Shown: piece by piece, positions 1-8,005 of the stretch
Layout: the number at the start of each line of letters is the position of its first letter
How positions within the stretch are numbered: position 1 is the stretch's first letter
Source: Tichowtungia aerotolerans
GTDB lineage: Bacteria; Verrucomicrobiota; Kiritimatiellia; Kiritimatiellales; Tichowtungiaceae
Direction: 5' to 3'
Assembly: GCF_009905215.1 (NCBI RefSeq)
Contig: NZ_CP047593.1
Span: 2,794,900-2,858,899 of the forward strand
Length of the DNA stretch: 64,000 bases
Notes under the pieces: model-generated
Databases searched by the model: none
What the model saw: only the letters and a program-made list of their open reading frames with translations
What the model was told of the DNA's origin: nothing
Position numbers and translations under genes: made by a program

Positions 1-1
1 A

Positions 2-517
2 GTCTTCTGTGCCGATTTATTCGGAGCCGGTGTGCGGCCAACCGAACTCGACGCAAAACAAAAATGCACCGGTGAACTGTATGCCGATCGCGCAAAAATG
101 CGCCTCCTGATGTCCGGTGCCTTGAACGCCGCCAAAGAACAGGGCGGCAACATCGGCAACGCCGTCACCATGGGCTACTGCTTCGGAGGAACCGCCGTAC
201 TCGAATTCGCCCGTTCCGGTGCAGACCTCAAAGGCTTCGTCACCTTTCACGGCGGACTCCAGACGCCGGAAGATCAGGACTATTCAAAAACAAAAGGACA
301 GGTTGTGGTCTTTCATGGTACTGCTGATACCAGCATCCCCATGGACGACTTCGTCAACCTCGCCCGCGAGCTTGAACGCGCCGGAGTCCCGCACGAACTC
401 ACCACCTACGGCGGTGCACCGCACGCCTTCACCGTCTTCGGCTCCGACCGTTACCGCAAAGACGCCGACGAAAAATCTTGGCGGCGGTTCACTCAGTTCC
501 TAAAAATGACTTTATGA
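2..517 (+). CDS. Dienelactone hydrolase family protein, 5' partial
   Basis: C-terminal part of an alpha/beta hydrolase; the reading frame is open from the window edge, so the true start lies outside. The dienelactone hydrolase signature is visible: nucleophile elbow GYCFGG with cysteine as nucleophile, the acid Asp in HGTADTSIP and the catalytic His in GAPHAFTVFG, in the usual Cys-Asp-His order. Family members hydrolyse cyclic esters or related small esters in the cytoplasm; the substrate here cannot be deduced. The stop overlaps the start of the next gene (ATGA), so the two are probably co-translated. Confidence 0.85.
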   Translation, partial: VFCADLFGAGVRPTELDAKQKCTGELYADRAKMRLLMSGALNAAKEQGGNIGNAVTMGYCFGGTAVLEFARSGADLKGFVTFHGGLQTPEDQDYSKTKGQVVVFHGTADTSIPMDDFVNLARELERAGVPHELTTYGGAPHAFTVFGSDRYRKDADEKSWRRFTQFLKMTL

Positions 518-771
518 CTTCTTCGTACTTATACGTCTCGGGAATCTGTTTCCTGTTAGGGTTTGCTGCCTCAATTTATCCAAGAACATGTTTGGACCGT
601 TTCAAGAAAGCACTTCGACAGAACGGGGAAGACCCAAATCAAAAACTAGGGATTAGTAAAATGAAAGAGCTGGATCCGGCCCTTTACAGAAAATATCTGT
701 TTGGCGTGTTTGTTTGGATTCCTTTCGCCGTAGGCTTCGTTGTCTTCACATTGCTGGCGTTGAGAAAATGA
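514..771 (+). CDS. Small two-helix membrane protein, unknown function
   Basis: 85 aa. ATG at 514 overlaps the upstream stop as ATGA, and its own stop overlaps the TatD start at 768 in the same way, which supports this start and a three-gene operon. Two hydrophobic stretches (about residues 5-22 and 63-82) flank a basic, polar stretch. I do not recognise the family; it looks like an inner-membrane protein with both ends on the same side. Confidence 0.6.
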   Translation: MTSSYLYVSGICFLLGFAASIYPRTCLDRFKKALRQNGEDPNQKLGISKMKELDPALYRKYLFGVFVWIPFAVGFVVFTLLALRK

Positions 772-1517
772 TAAGTTTATTTGATGCCCATTGCCATCTG
801 CAGGATGACGCGCTGTTTCCGGACCTCGGAAAAATTATAGAACGCGCGGACGCGGCCGGCATCGAACGAATGGTTTGCTGCGGCACCAATTCCAATGATT
901 GGAAAAAAGTGTTCCAATGTGCGGGAAAATACCCGCAGGTCTATCCCATGATTGGAATTCACCCCTGGTTTGTTTCCAATGATTGGAAAAAGGAGTTTCA
1001 GGGGTTGGAAAAAATGCTGCGCGATTTTCCAACCTCTGGAGTCGGCGAGTGTGGTCTGGATTTTCAGGATCGCTTTGAAAACCGTGCGGAGCAGGAGGAT
1101 TGTTTTGCGGCGCATCTGGAACTTGCGACAATACTGGGGCGTCCGGTAGCCGTTCACTGTGTACAGGCGTGGGGACGGATGCTGGAAATCCTGCGCGGGT
1201 TTCCGAAACCGAAAAAAATCCTGCACGCCTTCGGCGGGGCGGTGGAGCTGATTCCGGAACTGACCCGGCTGAACTGCTGGTTTTCGTTTTGCGGCAGTGT
1301 GATCAATCCCAACGCAAAGCGGGTTCGTGCTGCGGCCGCCGCGGTTCCGGATGAACGACTCCTCGTCGAAACCGATTCTCCCGATTTCCCGCCCGCCGGA
1401 TGTCCCGCTCCCAATGAGCCGGCAAACCTGATCCATGTTGTCCGGGCAGTGGCTGAGCTGCGGGATGTCTCTGTTGAAAGAATTGCTTCTTTGACCGGTT
1501 CGAACATTTTATTTTAA
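768..1517 (+). CDS. tatD: TatD family metal-dependent hydrolase (DNase)
   Basis: 249 aa, about normal for TatD/YcfH enzymes. Metal ligands visible: DAHCHLQ (H8, H10), GECGLDF (E94), VHCVQAWG and LHAFGG histidines, and ETDSPDFPP near the C-terminus. The family consists of cytoplasmic 3'-5' nucleases or related phosphoesterases with a TIM-barrel fold. Start at 768 is set by the ATGA overlap and by the alignment of the HxH motif near residue 8. Oddity: the gene holds two perfect copies of the palindrome TTCCAATGATTGGAA (890-904, 974-988), each encoding SNDWKK (residues 42-47 and 70-75). Confidence 0.9.
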   Translation: MISLFDAHCHLQDDALFPDLGKIIERADAAGIERMVCCGTNSNDWKKVFQCAGKYPQVYPMIGIHPWFVSNDWKKEFQGLEKMLRDFPTSGVGECGLDFQDRFENRAEQEDCFAAHLELATILGRPVAVHCVQAWGRMLEILRGFPKPKKILHAFGGAVELIPELTRLNCWFSFCGSVINPNAKRVRAAAAAVPDERLLVETDSPDFPPAGCPAPNEPANLIHVVRAVAELRDVSVERIASLTGSNILF

Positions 1518-1567
1518 CAGAAATATTATAAGTTGTTTTTAATAAGTTTTTTAGGATGTTGTTTGCC

Positions 1568-1587
1568 CCATACATTTAAATGTATGG
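1568..1587. terminator. Perfect 20-bp palindrome between convergent genes
   Basis: CCATACATTTAAATGTATGG is fully self-complementary and lies between the convergent tatD and PHP-glycosyltransferase genes. A short AT-rich hairpin here could end transcription from either side, but there is no clear T-tract, so the terminator role is inferred from position. Confidence 0.4.
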
Positions 1588-1622
1588 AATAAATCGCGGA
1601 TTTATTGGGTCAAAAACTCTGC

Positions 1623-4019
1623 TTACACAAGCAGGTCGAGAGCGGTTTCCCAACGGCTTTCCGCGGCTTTCTGGAGGGCTTTGTTACGCAGGAATATGTA
1701 GGTGTTTGGATCGTTTATGAGCGAGTTCATCGCTTCCTGAAAGGTTTCGGGAGTGCGGGCGTCGATGACGATGCCGGAGTTGTGTGATCGGACGATTTCC
1801 TGCGGGCCGCCTTGATCGGAGACGATGGCGGGCAACCCGGAGGCGTGAGCTTCCAGGACGGCATTGCCGAAGGTGTCGGTCATGCTGGGGAAGATGAAAG
1901 CGTCCGCGCTGGCGTATGCCTGCTGGAGGCGTTCGCCGCGCATGAAGCCGGTGAAGGCGATGTGGTCGTTGCGGTAGCGGCGGCGAAGTTCCTCGCAGTG
2001 CGGTCCGTCGCCGACAATAATCAGATCGGCGTGCGGATTTTCTTTCAGCAGTTTGAGGAAGCCACCGATCATGTTTTCGAGGTTCTTTTCTTTGGAGACG
2101 CGTCCGACGTATAGAAATTTAAATCCACCGTTCAGGTTGTAGGCCGCCCAGAAGTTGTTGTCTCGCTTCCGCGGGTTGAAGTCGTTCAGATTGACGCCGC
2201 GCGGCAGCACTTTGATTGTTGGAGCATCAAAGCCGTTTTCGATGAGCAGTTTGCGGTACCGGTGGGTCGGGGAGTAGACGGTTTCCATGTTGCGATAGAA
2301 CCAGCGCATGTATTTCCAGGTCATTTTGCCGAGATTGTCGTCGTCTGTCATGCTTTGTACGAATTTTGGAAAGTCGGTGTGGTAGATGCCTTTGACGGTG
2401 AGACCGAGCAGTCGGGCGGCGAGCAGTCCGCTCAGGCCGAGCGCGCCCGGAGTAGAGATGATGAGCTCGTCGAACCGTTCTTCTTCCAGGAAGTGGAGTA
2501 GTTCGAGAAATGGCGGGAATGGAATTTTGATGGATTCGTATTCGGGCAGATCGAAGCTGCCGACGGGCGGGAAGTTTTTATGCGGATAGGCGACGTCCGG
2601 ATCGTTCTGTTGGCATGTGATAACGGTGATGGGCTGATCTTTTCTGCAGGCGAGTCCGGCGAGCGTGTTGATGGTGTGCGAGACTCCGTTGACGTCCGCA
2701 AAGGTATCGGTGATCCATGCGCGTTTTCCGCTTTTTCTTTTCAGCGGGTTTGCGGCGGGAAAGCGGTCCGCCAGGGAGTGAAGGAACTGTTCGTCTTTAT
2801 GCTGGGTGGCAAAGGCAGTCAGATAGGGAGCAATGCCGAGCATGACGGGGCCCATTGATGAGATGGCCTGAAGGCTTTCGATAATATTTCCATCGCGGAG
2901 TTTAAAGATGAATTTTTTGAGGAAGGTATATCCGAGCTGTTGGCTGATTTTGCAGGCGGCATAGAAATTCTGCGCATCGCTGTCGTCCTGATTTCCTAAT
3001 GGGCAAAGGCGGTGCGGGTCCTGTTCGAGTACGCGCGCGAATTCGTCAACAATCAGCCGTTCGATTTCGCTGAGCTGCCGTTTTTTCTTTTTGGCGACCA
3101 GTTTTTTGACTCCGGTTCTGATGCTGGAGCGCAGGGAGGGCGGCTCTGGCTGGTCCGGCGGTACGTCGCCGGAGAGTCTGCCGAGCATGGCGCCGATAAC
3201 ACTGGTGTCGTTACGTTTGCCGTTAAGGAATCGGCTGCTGTAGTAGTTGTAGGTGATTTTGTAGAGACTGTTGGCGAGCCGGATGCTGGTGCCGGCGCGT
3301 CCGGCAGGTGAGTGGCGGCCTTCGCGCAGGTGGGTGAGGAATTCATTGACGTCAGCTGCGTGCGGAGTGACGGTGTGAGCTCCGGCGATATAGAGTCCGC
3401 TGTGGTCGTCGCTGCCGCCGACCAGGATTTTTTTCCAGGGTTCGGAGCCGGTTGGGTTTATGCCGTGGCGATTGGCCATGTTGCTGATGTCTTCGGGGGT
3501 CAGACTGCTGAGGATGGCGTTTGATATGTCGCAGGCGCGCGGATCGCGCGAACCGTTGATGCCTTCGAAGCGGTTGAACAGGAGAATCAGTTTTTCGAAT
3601 AGCTCGATCGACAGTCGGTCATTGATTCGAAAAAGGGGATGGGCGATGGAGTGGATGATGTTCTGCTGGTTGAGATATTGCTGCAGGTCATAAATGTTTT
3701 CGCGGGCTTCCTGAAGAATTGAAAACTGATCGGGATTGATACCGGTGACGAGGCAATGGATTTTACATCTGTTTTCGGGGAAGTATGTGGTCAGTTCGCT
3801 CGAGATAAATGTGTTAGGCAGGTGGGCGATTTCCATCGCTCCGCGGATGCAGTTGTGGTCCGAAATGGTCACGTAGTCCATGCCGGCTTCTTTGCAGGCG
3901 TCGTAGACGGCCATGGGCTCCATAAAGCTTTCCGGTGCGCCGATACGACGAAGGAACCATTCGCTGGGACGGTCCGAATATTTGCAGTGAACATGCAGGT
4001 CTGCTTTGGATGTTTTCAT
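1623..4019 (-). CDS. PHP-domain / GT4 glycosyltransferase fusion protein
   Basis: 798 aa. The N-terminal about 270 residues form a PHP-type metal-dependent phosphoesterase module: DLHVHCKYSD (D7, H9, H11), then ISDHNC and a later HSIAHPLF. The middle (about 270-430) is a linker of unknown role. The C-terminal about 370 residues are a GT-B glycosyltransferase of family 4 type: YVGRVSKEKN, IVGDGP, and the nucleotide-sugar binding stretch DTFGNAVLEAHASGLPAI. Similar PHP-GT fusions exist but are not biochemically understood; glycan or glycolipid synthesis is a guess. Monocistronic, convergent with tatD. No signal peptide. Confidence 0.8.
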   Translation of the reverse strand: MKTSKADLHVHCKYSDRPSEWFLRRIGAPESFMEPMAVYDACKEAGMDYVTISDHNCIRGAMEIAHLPNTFISSELTTYFPENRCKIHCLVTGINPDQFSILQEARENIYDLQQYLNQQNIIHSIAHPLFRINDRLSIELFEKLILLFNRFEGINGSRDPRACDISNAILSSLTPEDISNMANRHGINPTGSEPWKKILVGGSDDHSGLYIAGAHTVTPHAADVNEFLTHLREGRHSPAGRAGTSIRLANSLYKITYNYYSSRFLNGKRNDTSVIGAMLGRLSGDVPPDQPEPPSLRSSIRTGVKKLVAKKKKRQLSEIERLIVDEFARVLEQDPHRLCPLGNQDDSDAQNFYAACKISQQLGYTFLKKFIFKLRDGNIIESLQAISSMGPVMLGIAPYLTAFATQHKDEQFLHSLADRFPAANPLKRKSGKRAWITDTFADVNGVSHTINTLAGLACRKDQPITVITCQQNDPDVAYPHKNFPPVGSFDLPEYESIKIPFPPFLELLHFLEEERFDELIISTPGALGLSGLLAARLLGLTVKGIYHTDFPKFVQSMTDDDNLGKMTWKYMRWFYRNMETVYSPTHRYRKLLIENGFDAPTIKVLPRGVNLNDFNPRKRDNNFWAAYNLNGGFKFLYVGRVSKEKNLENMIGGFLKLLKENPHADLIIVGDGPHCEELRRRYRNDHIAFTGFMRGERLQQAYASADAFIFPSMTDTFGNAVLEAHASGLPAIVSDQGGPQEIVRSHNSGIVIDARTPETFQEAMNSLINDPNTYIFLRNKALQKAAESRWETALDLLV

Positions 4020-4268
4020 GTCCTTATAAAACCGTTTATCTGTTCCTGTATGATTAGGAATCGGTTAGGAAGGTGTGAGCCTGTTCAAGGCCTGTGTTCC
4101 TTGTAAAAGCCGGGGAAATATTGCGGGTTGCGTGCCGAATGAGCGGAGGAAGGATGGAATAAAGTGTCTGTCGGCTGTTTGTCGCCGGCCATGTTTTTTG
4201 CGTATTTCTTGCGTGCTTTTAATAAAGCACAAACATAATTTCAACAGGCAATGCTTAAGGTGAACAGG

Positions 4269-4889
4269 ATGAAAACAAACATCATCATTTGGTTTTTGCT
4301 GGCAGCAGCCGTATTCGGGGACGGATTGGACTCCCATGCCCCGAGTCAGAAACTCCTGAGCCGGGATCCAATCCGGTTGACCGGAGGCGGGCGCGTAGAG
4401 CTTTCATTCGAAGATGCGGTGGGGATTCTTGACCGCAAAGATCTGCTGGCGGCCATTCAGCGCGGCTATTCCGCAGTTCTTCCTAAAGGAAAAACTCCGG
4501 AGTTTACTGTGACACAGACGGGGCCCGGCACTTATCACTATGTAAACCGTCATGGGCAGGAAACAGCTGTTGAGCAGGTGTCGCTTGAAACCGTTTCCGG
4601 TGAACATGCAGAGATCGCTCTTTATTCCGAGGGGCGCCGCTTTTTTGGGAACTATCAGTCCCTTTGTTGTGTAACGGTGACCCCGGCCGGCGAAGGGCAG
4701 GTGGATTACAGTGTTACCGTTTATGCCCGACCGGAATCGGCCGCGGTCCGGATCTTTGCACGGCTGACTCCGGCAGAACTCTATTTTCGACATAAGCTCA
4801 AGGAGATGACCGGGCTGGTCATTGATGTTTGCAATCAGATCAAGGAATGCGAACCGGCAGAAAAGGCCCATGTTGCCTCTTCATCTTAA
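4269..4889 (+). CDS. Secreted protein of unknown function
   Basis: 206 aa. Start chosen at 4269 because AAGG at 4257-4260 is correctly spaced; an in-frame ATG at 4251 lacks a ribosome site. A hydrophobic signal peptide (IIIWFLLAAAVFG) suggests export. The mature part is mostly polar and beta-rich in appearance, with a single LCCVTV stretch and a Lys/Glu-rich C-terminal helix. No family recognised. A small hairpin (GTGCTTTTAATAAAGCAC, 4213-4230) lies upstream. Confidence 0.6.
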   Translation: MKTNIIIWFLLAAAVFGDGLDSHAPSQKLLSRDPIRLTGGGRVELSFEDAVGILDRKDLLAAIQRGYSAVLPKGKTPEFTVTQTGPGTYHYVNRHGQETAVEQVSLETVSGEHAEIALYSEGRRFFGNYQSLCCVTVTPAGEGQVDYSVTVYARPESAAVRIFARLTPAELYFRHKLKEMTGLVIDVCNQIKECEPAEKAHVASSS

Positions 4890-4964
4890 GAATGTTTTGC
4901 ACGGGACATTTGCGACGGTCCGCCCGGAGGAACCCAGGGCAGGCGTTACGGACTGCCTCCCGCG

Positions 4965-5120
4965 ATGGGAGGGCACCTTTGTTCGGCCTGTCGGATTCGG
5001 CTCGATGATACACATCGCCGGAAAGAACTGGAATTGATTTGCCGCTGGGCCGACGAACAGAAACTGCGCTGGAATCGGCAGGGAACGACCGGTCGCTGTG
5101 CAGAAATTGTTTTCGCATAA
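4965..5120 (+). CDS. Possible small CxxC protein (51 aa), doubtful
   Basis: Short frame starting MGGHLCSACRIRLDD and ending TTGRCAEIVFA. A CSAC pair and a basic, charged middle resemble half a zinc ribbon. The frame is open upstream to 4890 without an ATG, so it could also be the decayed tail of a longer gene. It occupies most of the 329-base gap between 4889 and 5219. Confidence 0.25.
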   Translation: MGGHLCSACRIRLDDTHRRKELELICRWADEQKLRWNRQGTTGRCAEIVFA

Positions 5121-5143
5121 GTCTCAAACGTCATCACCGTTTT

Positions 5144-5184
5144 TTAACAATCCCCTGATCAATCGATAACGCGGGGGTTGTTAA
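5144..5184. promoter_or_regulatory. 12-bp inverted repeat upstream of response regulator
   Basis: TTAACAATCCCC (5144-5155) faces GGGGGTTGTTAA (5173-5184), pairing over 12 bases with one G-T, loop of 17. It ends 34 bases before the response-regulator ATG. It lacks a following T-tract, so an operator or a 5'-UTR structure fits better than a terminator. Function inferred from position only. Confidence 0.35.
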
Positions 5185-5218
5185 CTGCTTACCCAAAGCA
5201 GGTTCACTGGGGTGAGAT

Positions 5219-5911
5219 ATGACAAAAACAAACATTCTGATTGTTGAGGATGAAGAAGATATTCGCGAGCTCGTTAAGTATAACCTTCATCGCGAAAACT
5301 TTGGGGTTTTAGAAGCCGGGTCCGGCGAAGAAGGATTGACTATGGTGGAGCGAATGACGCCCGATCTGGTTCTGCTTGATCTGATGCTGCCCGGAAAAGA
5401 CGGACTGGAAATCTGCCGAATTCTCAAACGCGACGAACGTACTCAGGACATTCCGGTGGTGATGATGACCGCTCGTGGTGAAGAGAGCGATATCGTGACA
5501 GGCCTGGAGCTTGGCGCTGAAGATTACATCGTCAAACCGTTCAGTCCAAAAGTTCTGGCCGCCCGCGTTAAAGCGGTTCTTCGGCGCCATGCATCCGCTC
5601 CGGAGCTGGCGCCTGAAGATGTACTTCGCATCCACGACATGGTCATACATCCCGGTCGCCACGAAGTGCTGGTGAAAGAAAGACCGGTTGATCTGACCGC
5701 CACCGAATTCCGTATTCTCCATTTTCTGGCCCGTCGTCCCGGCTGGGTTTTTACCCGCTATCAAATCGTAGATGCGGTTCACGGTGAAGATTATCCGGTT
5801 ACCGAGCGATCCGTCGACGTGCAGATTGTCGGTTTGCGTCGTAAACTCAAACGGGCCGGCAGCAATATTGAAACCGTTCGCGGCATCGGCTACCGCTTTC
5901 GTGATAAATAA
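5219..5911 (+). CDS. OmpR/PhoB-family response regulator
   Basis: 230 aa. Receiver domain (residues 1-120) with the acidic pocket EDEED (10-14), phosphoacceptor D54 in LLDLMLPG, the conserved Thr/Ala in MTARG and the Lys in YIVKPFSP. A winged-helix DNA-binding domain follows (about 130-228; LTATEFRILHFLARRPG, VDVQIVGLRRKL). Closest in feel to PhoB. No histidine kinase lies beside it, so the partner is encoded elsewhere. It stands just upstream of, and in line with, the TonB-system cluster, which it may control; that link is inference from position. ATG preceded by a GGGGTG-like ribosome site. Confidence 0.92.
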   Translation: MTKTNILIVEDEEDIRELVKYNLHRENFGVLEAGSGEEGLTMVERMTPDLVLLDLMLPGKDGLEICRILKRDERTQDIPVVMMTARGEESDIVTGLELGAEDYIVKPFSPKVLAARVKAVLRRHASAPELAPEDVLRIHDMVIHPGRHEVLVKERPVDLTATEFRILHFLARRPGWVFTRYQIVDAVHGEDYPVTERSVDVQIVGLRRKLKRAGSNIETVRGIGYRFRDK

Positions 5912-5943
5912 TTTTCCACTCTATTGCATCGCGGCGCATGCAT

Positions 5944-5997
5944 TTCCAGTGTTTGGAATCAACTGCGTTGCGGTGCGTGTTTTTCCGAACCTTGGAA
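5944..5997. repeat. Composite palindromic element (two near-copies of TTCCAAN3TTGGAA)
   Basis: TTCCAGTGTTTGGAA (5944-5958) and TTCCGAACCTTGGAA (5983-5997), each one base off the consensus, flank a GC-rich core containing GCGTTGCGGTGCG. The element starts 33 bases after the response-regulator stop and may act as its terminator. Belongs to the dispersed palindrome family described in the findings. Confidence 0.6.
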
Positions 5998-6181
5998 AAA
6001 TCGAAAATCAGGCAGGTTCTTATATTTAACACAACCTGCAGGTTTCTCTCATTAAACCCAAATAAAACGGCCGTAGTTTTTTTGCAGATAAACAGAGTCT
6101 GCCAGCGAGTCGCCCCAGGAAGGATAGGGGGCGGTTGGAAAGCAGGATCTGACAGGACAGTAAAGTAAACAGGAGAAAATA

Positions 6182-7921
6182 ATGAAGATGAAACAGATAG
6201 CTACAGCTGCCATGTTGGCGGCAGGTCTGGGGGCCCAGGCCGCGGTTACGTATATCACCGATGATATTACGACCTCCACCCATCTGCCGGCTCTTCCGGA
6301 GGGAGATTATTATTCACTGACGAATGTTGTTTACGTGATGCCGGGTGCCAGCCTGACTCTCGATGCCGGCGTTGTTTTCAAAAACTCCGGAGATGGAAGC
6401 CTGGGTGTGGCACGTGGAGGTCAGCTGTTCGTTGACGGAACGAAAGACAATCCGGTGATTTTCACTGCTTTGAACGATGACTTTGCAACATGGCAGGCTC
6501 AGTGTAATCAGTGGGGTTCCATTGCGATCTGTGGTAATGGTTTGATCTCTGCTTCGCACTACAAAGGATCTGCGGTTACCGGATCTGACGGTGAACTCAA
6601 TTCCAAAGAGCCGGACGGACGCAGTGACAAGGAAATGGAAGGTCTTTCTGCTGCTTTCGGAGGAGACACCCGTCATTATTACGGTGGCAATAACGACAAT
6701 GATGACAGTGGCTCTATCAAGTATCTGTCCATCCGTTACGGTGGCCAGCAGTCCTCTGAGCCGAATAAAGAGCTGAATGGACTCTCTCTTGGCGGGGTCG
6801 GTGCTGAAACGGATATCGACTATGTCGAAATCATGAACAACGTCGACGACGGCATCGAAATCTGGGGGGGGAAGGTCAATTTGAAACACGTCAATATCTG
6901 GAATATCGGCGATGACAGTTTCGATATTGACGAAGGATGGCGCGGCAAAGCCCAGTTCGGACTGATCGTTCAGGGATACTCTGGCGATTACAATCAGGGG
7001 TCCGGTGTCGGTGATAACATATTCGAACACGACGGAGCAGAAGACTCCGATGCACAGCCGGTGACCACCGCTGTGATCGCTAACTTCACTGCAATCGGAC
7101 AGGGAAATGGAAACGGTGAAGACGGAGACGGTGCGACCGCGTGGCGCGACGGAGCCCGCATGCAGTACCGGAACTGTATCTTTATGGACTGTTCGGAAGA
7201 AGTTGTTCGTCCGGACGGAGATGACGGTGATGGTGCCAACGGATACGGTTATAACGGAACGTTGACTTTGGCTGAAGTTTTTCAGACTCCGTACACCACT
7301 CTACCGACTAACTCTCTTGGAATTGCTCCGCAGACTCTTTATAACACGCAGGCTGAAGGTACTCTCGCCGGATTCAAAAACTGTGTGTTCTACAACAACA
7401 ACGATTACTTTGAATTCGAAGAGAACGGTCAGACGAATGCCGCTCTGAACAACATTGTTGAGCCGGCCTCCATGCCGATCGCTGCGATTGTTCGTGATAC
7501 AGCTGGATTCACCAGCACAGAAGGGAAAACCATCAGCCCGGTTATCAGCCTGGATCCGTGTCCGGCTAACGATGCGATGGATATGGGCGCTTCGGTAACG
7601 GCCGATGGTTTCTTCGAAACTGCTAATTATGCCGGCGGGTTTGCTCCGAACTATAACTGGCTGCTGGGATGGTCTGCTGCTGATCAGTACGGCTTTATCG
7701 ATGGAACAAGCCATGCTGCGCCGGCTGCTTCCATCAGCAAGGGCGGTGTATCGATCACCTTCCAGAGTCAGGATTCGGTTGTCTACAAACTGCAGAGCTC
7801 TTCAGAAGCCAGCTTCACCACTCCGGTTGATGTTGCTGAATTCGCCGGTGACGGAACTCTTATGACGTATGTCGATGCTGCCCTGGATCCGGTCAAATTC
7901 TATCGCGTCGTCTTCAAATAA
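6182..7921 (+). CDS. Secreted right-handed beta-helix-like surface protein
   Basis: 579 aa. AGGAG at 6171-6175 fixes the start. Signal peptide ends near AAGLGAQAAV. The body has repeating short strands typical of parallel beta-helix proteins (LTLDAGVVFKNSGDGSLGVARGG; IKYLSIRYGG; DYVEIMNNVDDGIEIWGG; LKHVNIWNIGDDSFDIDEG given in pieces), very rich in Asp, Asn and Gly. Proteins of this sort are often encoded beside TonB-dependent receptors and probably sit on the cell surface. The last about 70 residues form a separate small beta domain ending KFYRVVFK, similar to the tails of two enzymes at 53-60 kb. Likely abundant: strong ribosome site and its own terminator before the next gene. Confidence 0.7.
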   Translation: MKMKQIATAAMLAAGLGAQAAVTYITDDITTSTHLPALPEGDYYSLTNVVYVMPGASLTLDAGVVFKNSGDGSLGVARGGQLFVDGTKDNPVIFTALNDDFATWQAQCNQWGSIAICGNGLISASHYKGSAVTGSDGELNSKEPDGRSDKEMEGLSAAFGGDTRHYYGGNNDNDDSGSIKYLSIRYGGQQSSEPNKELNGLSLGGVGAETDIDYVEIMNNVDDGIEIWGGKVNLKHVNIWNIGDDSFDIDEGWRGKAQFGLIVQGYSGDYNQGSGVGDNIFEHDGAEDSDAQPVTTAVIANFTAIGQGNGNGEDGDGATAWRDGARMQYRNCIFMDCSEEVVRPDGDDGDGANGYGYNGTLTLAEVFQTPYTTLPTNSLGIAPQTLYNTQAEGTLAGFKNCVFYNNNDYFEFEENGQTNAALNNIVEPASMPIAAIVRDTAGFTSTEGKTISPVISLDPCPANDAMDMGASVTADGFFETANYAGGFAPNYNWLLGWSAADQYGFIDGTSHAAPAASISKGGVSITFQSQDSVVYKLQSSSEASFTTPVDVAEFAGDGTLMTYVDAALDPVKFYRVVFK

Positions 7922-7948
7922 GATGCGCAGATATTGAATTGGAACGCT

Positions 7949-7979
7949 GGTGGCAGGGAACCCTGCCGCCGGCCTTTTT
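7949..7979 (+). terminator. Intrinsic terminator / attenuator
   Basis: GGTGGCAGG pairs with CCTGCCGCC (one G-T) around GGAAC-type loop bases, followed by GGCC and TTTTT. It sits between the beta-helix protein gene and the lipoprotein gene, so it probably trims most transcripts after the first gene and lets a fraction through to the rest of the cluster. Confidence 0.7.
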
Positions 7980-8005
7980 AAAACTTTTTACATTAGGATA
8001 TGAAG

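Noticed and set aside
6314-7030. Long open frame on the minus strand opposite the beta-helix gene (238 codons)
   Set aside because: It is a shadow of the Asp/Gly-rich plus-strand gene, which has a signal peptide and ribosome site; the antisense protein has no recognisable features.
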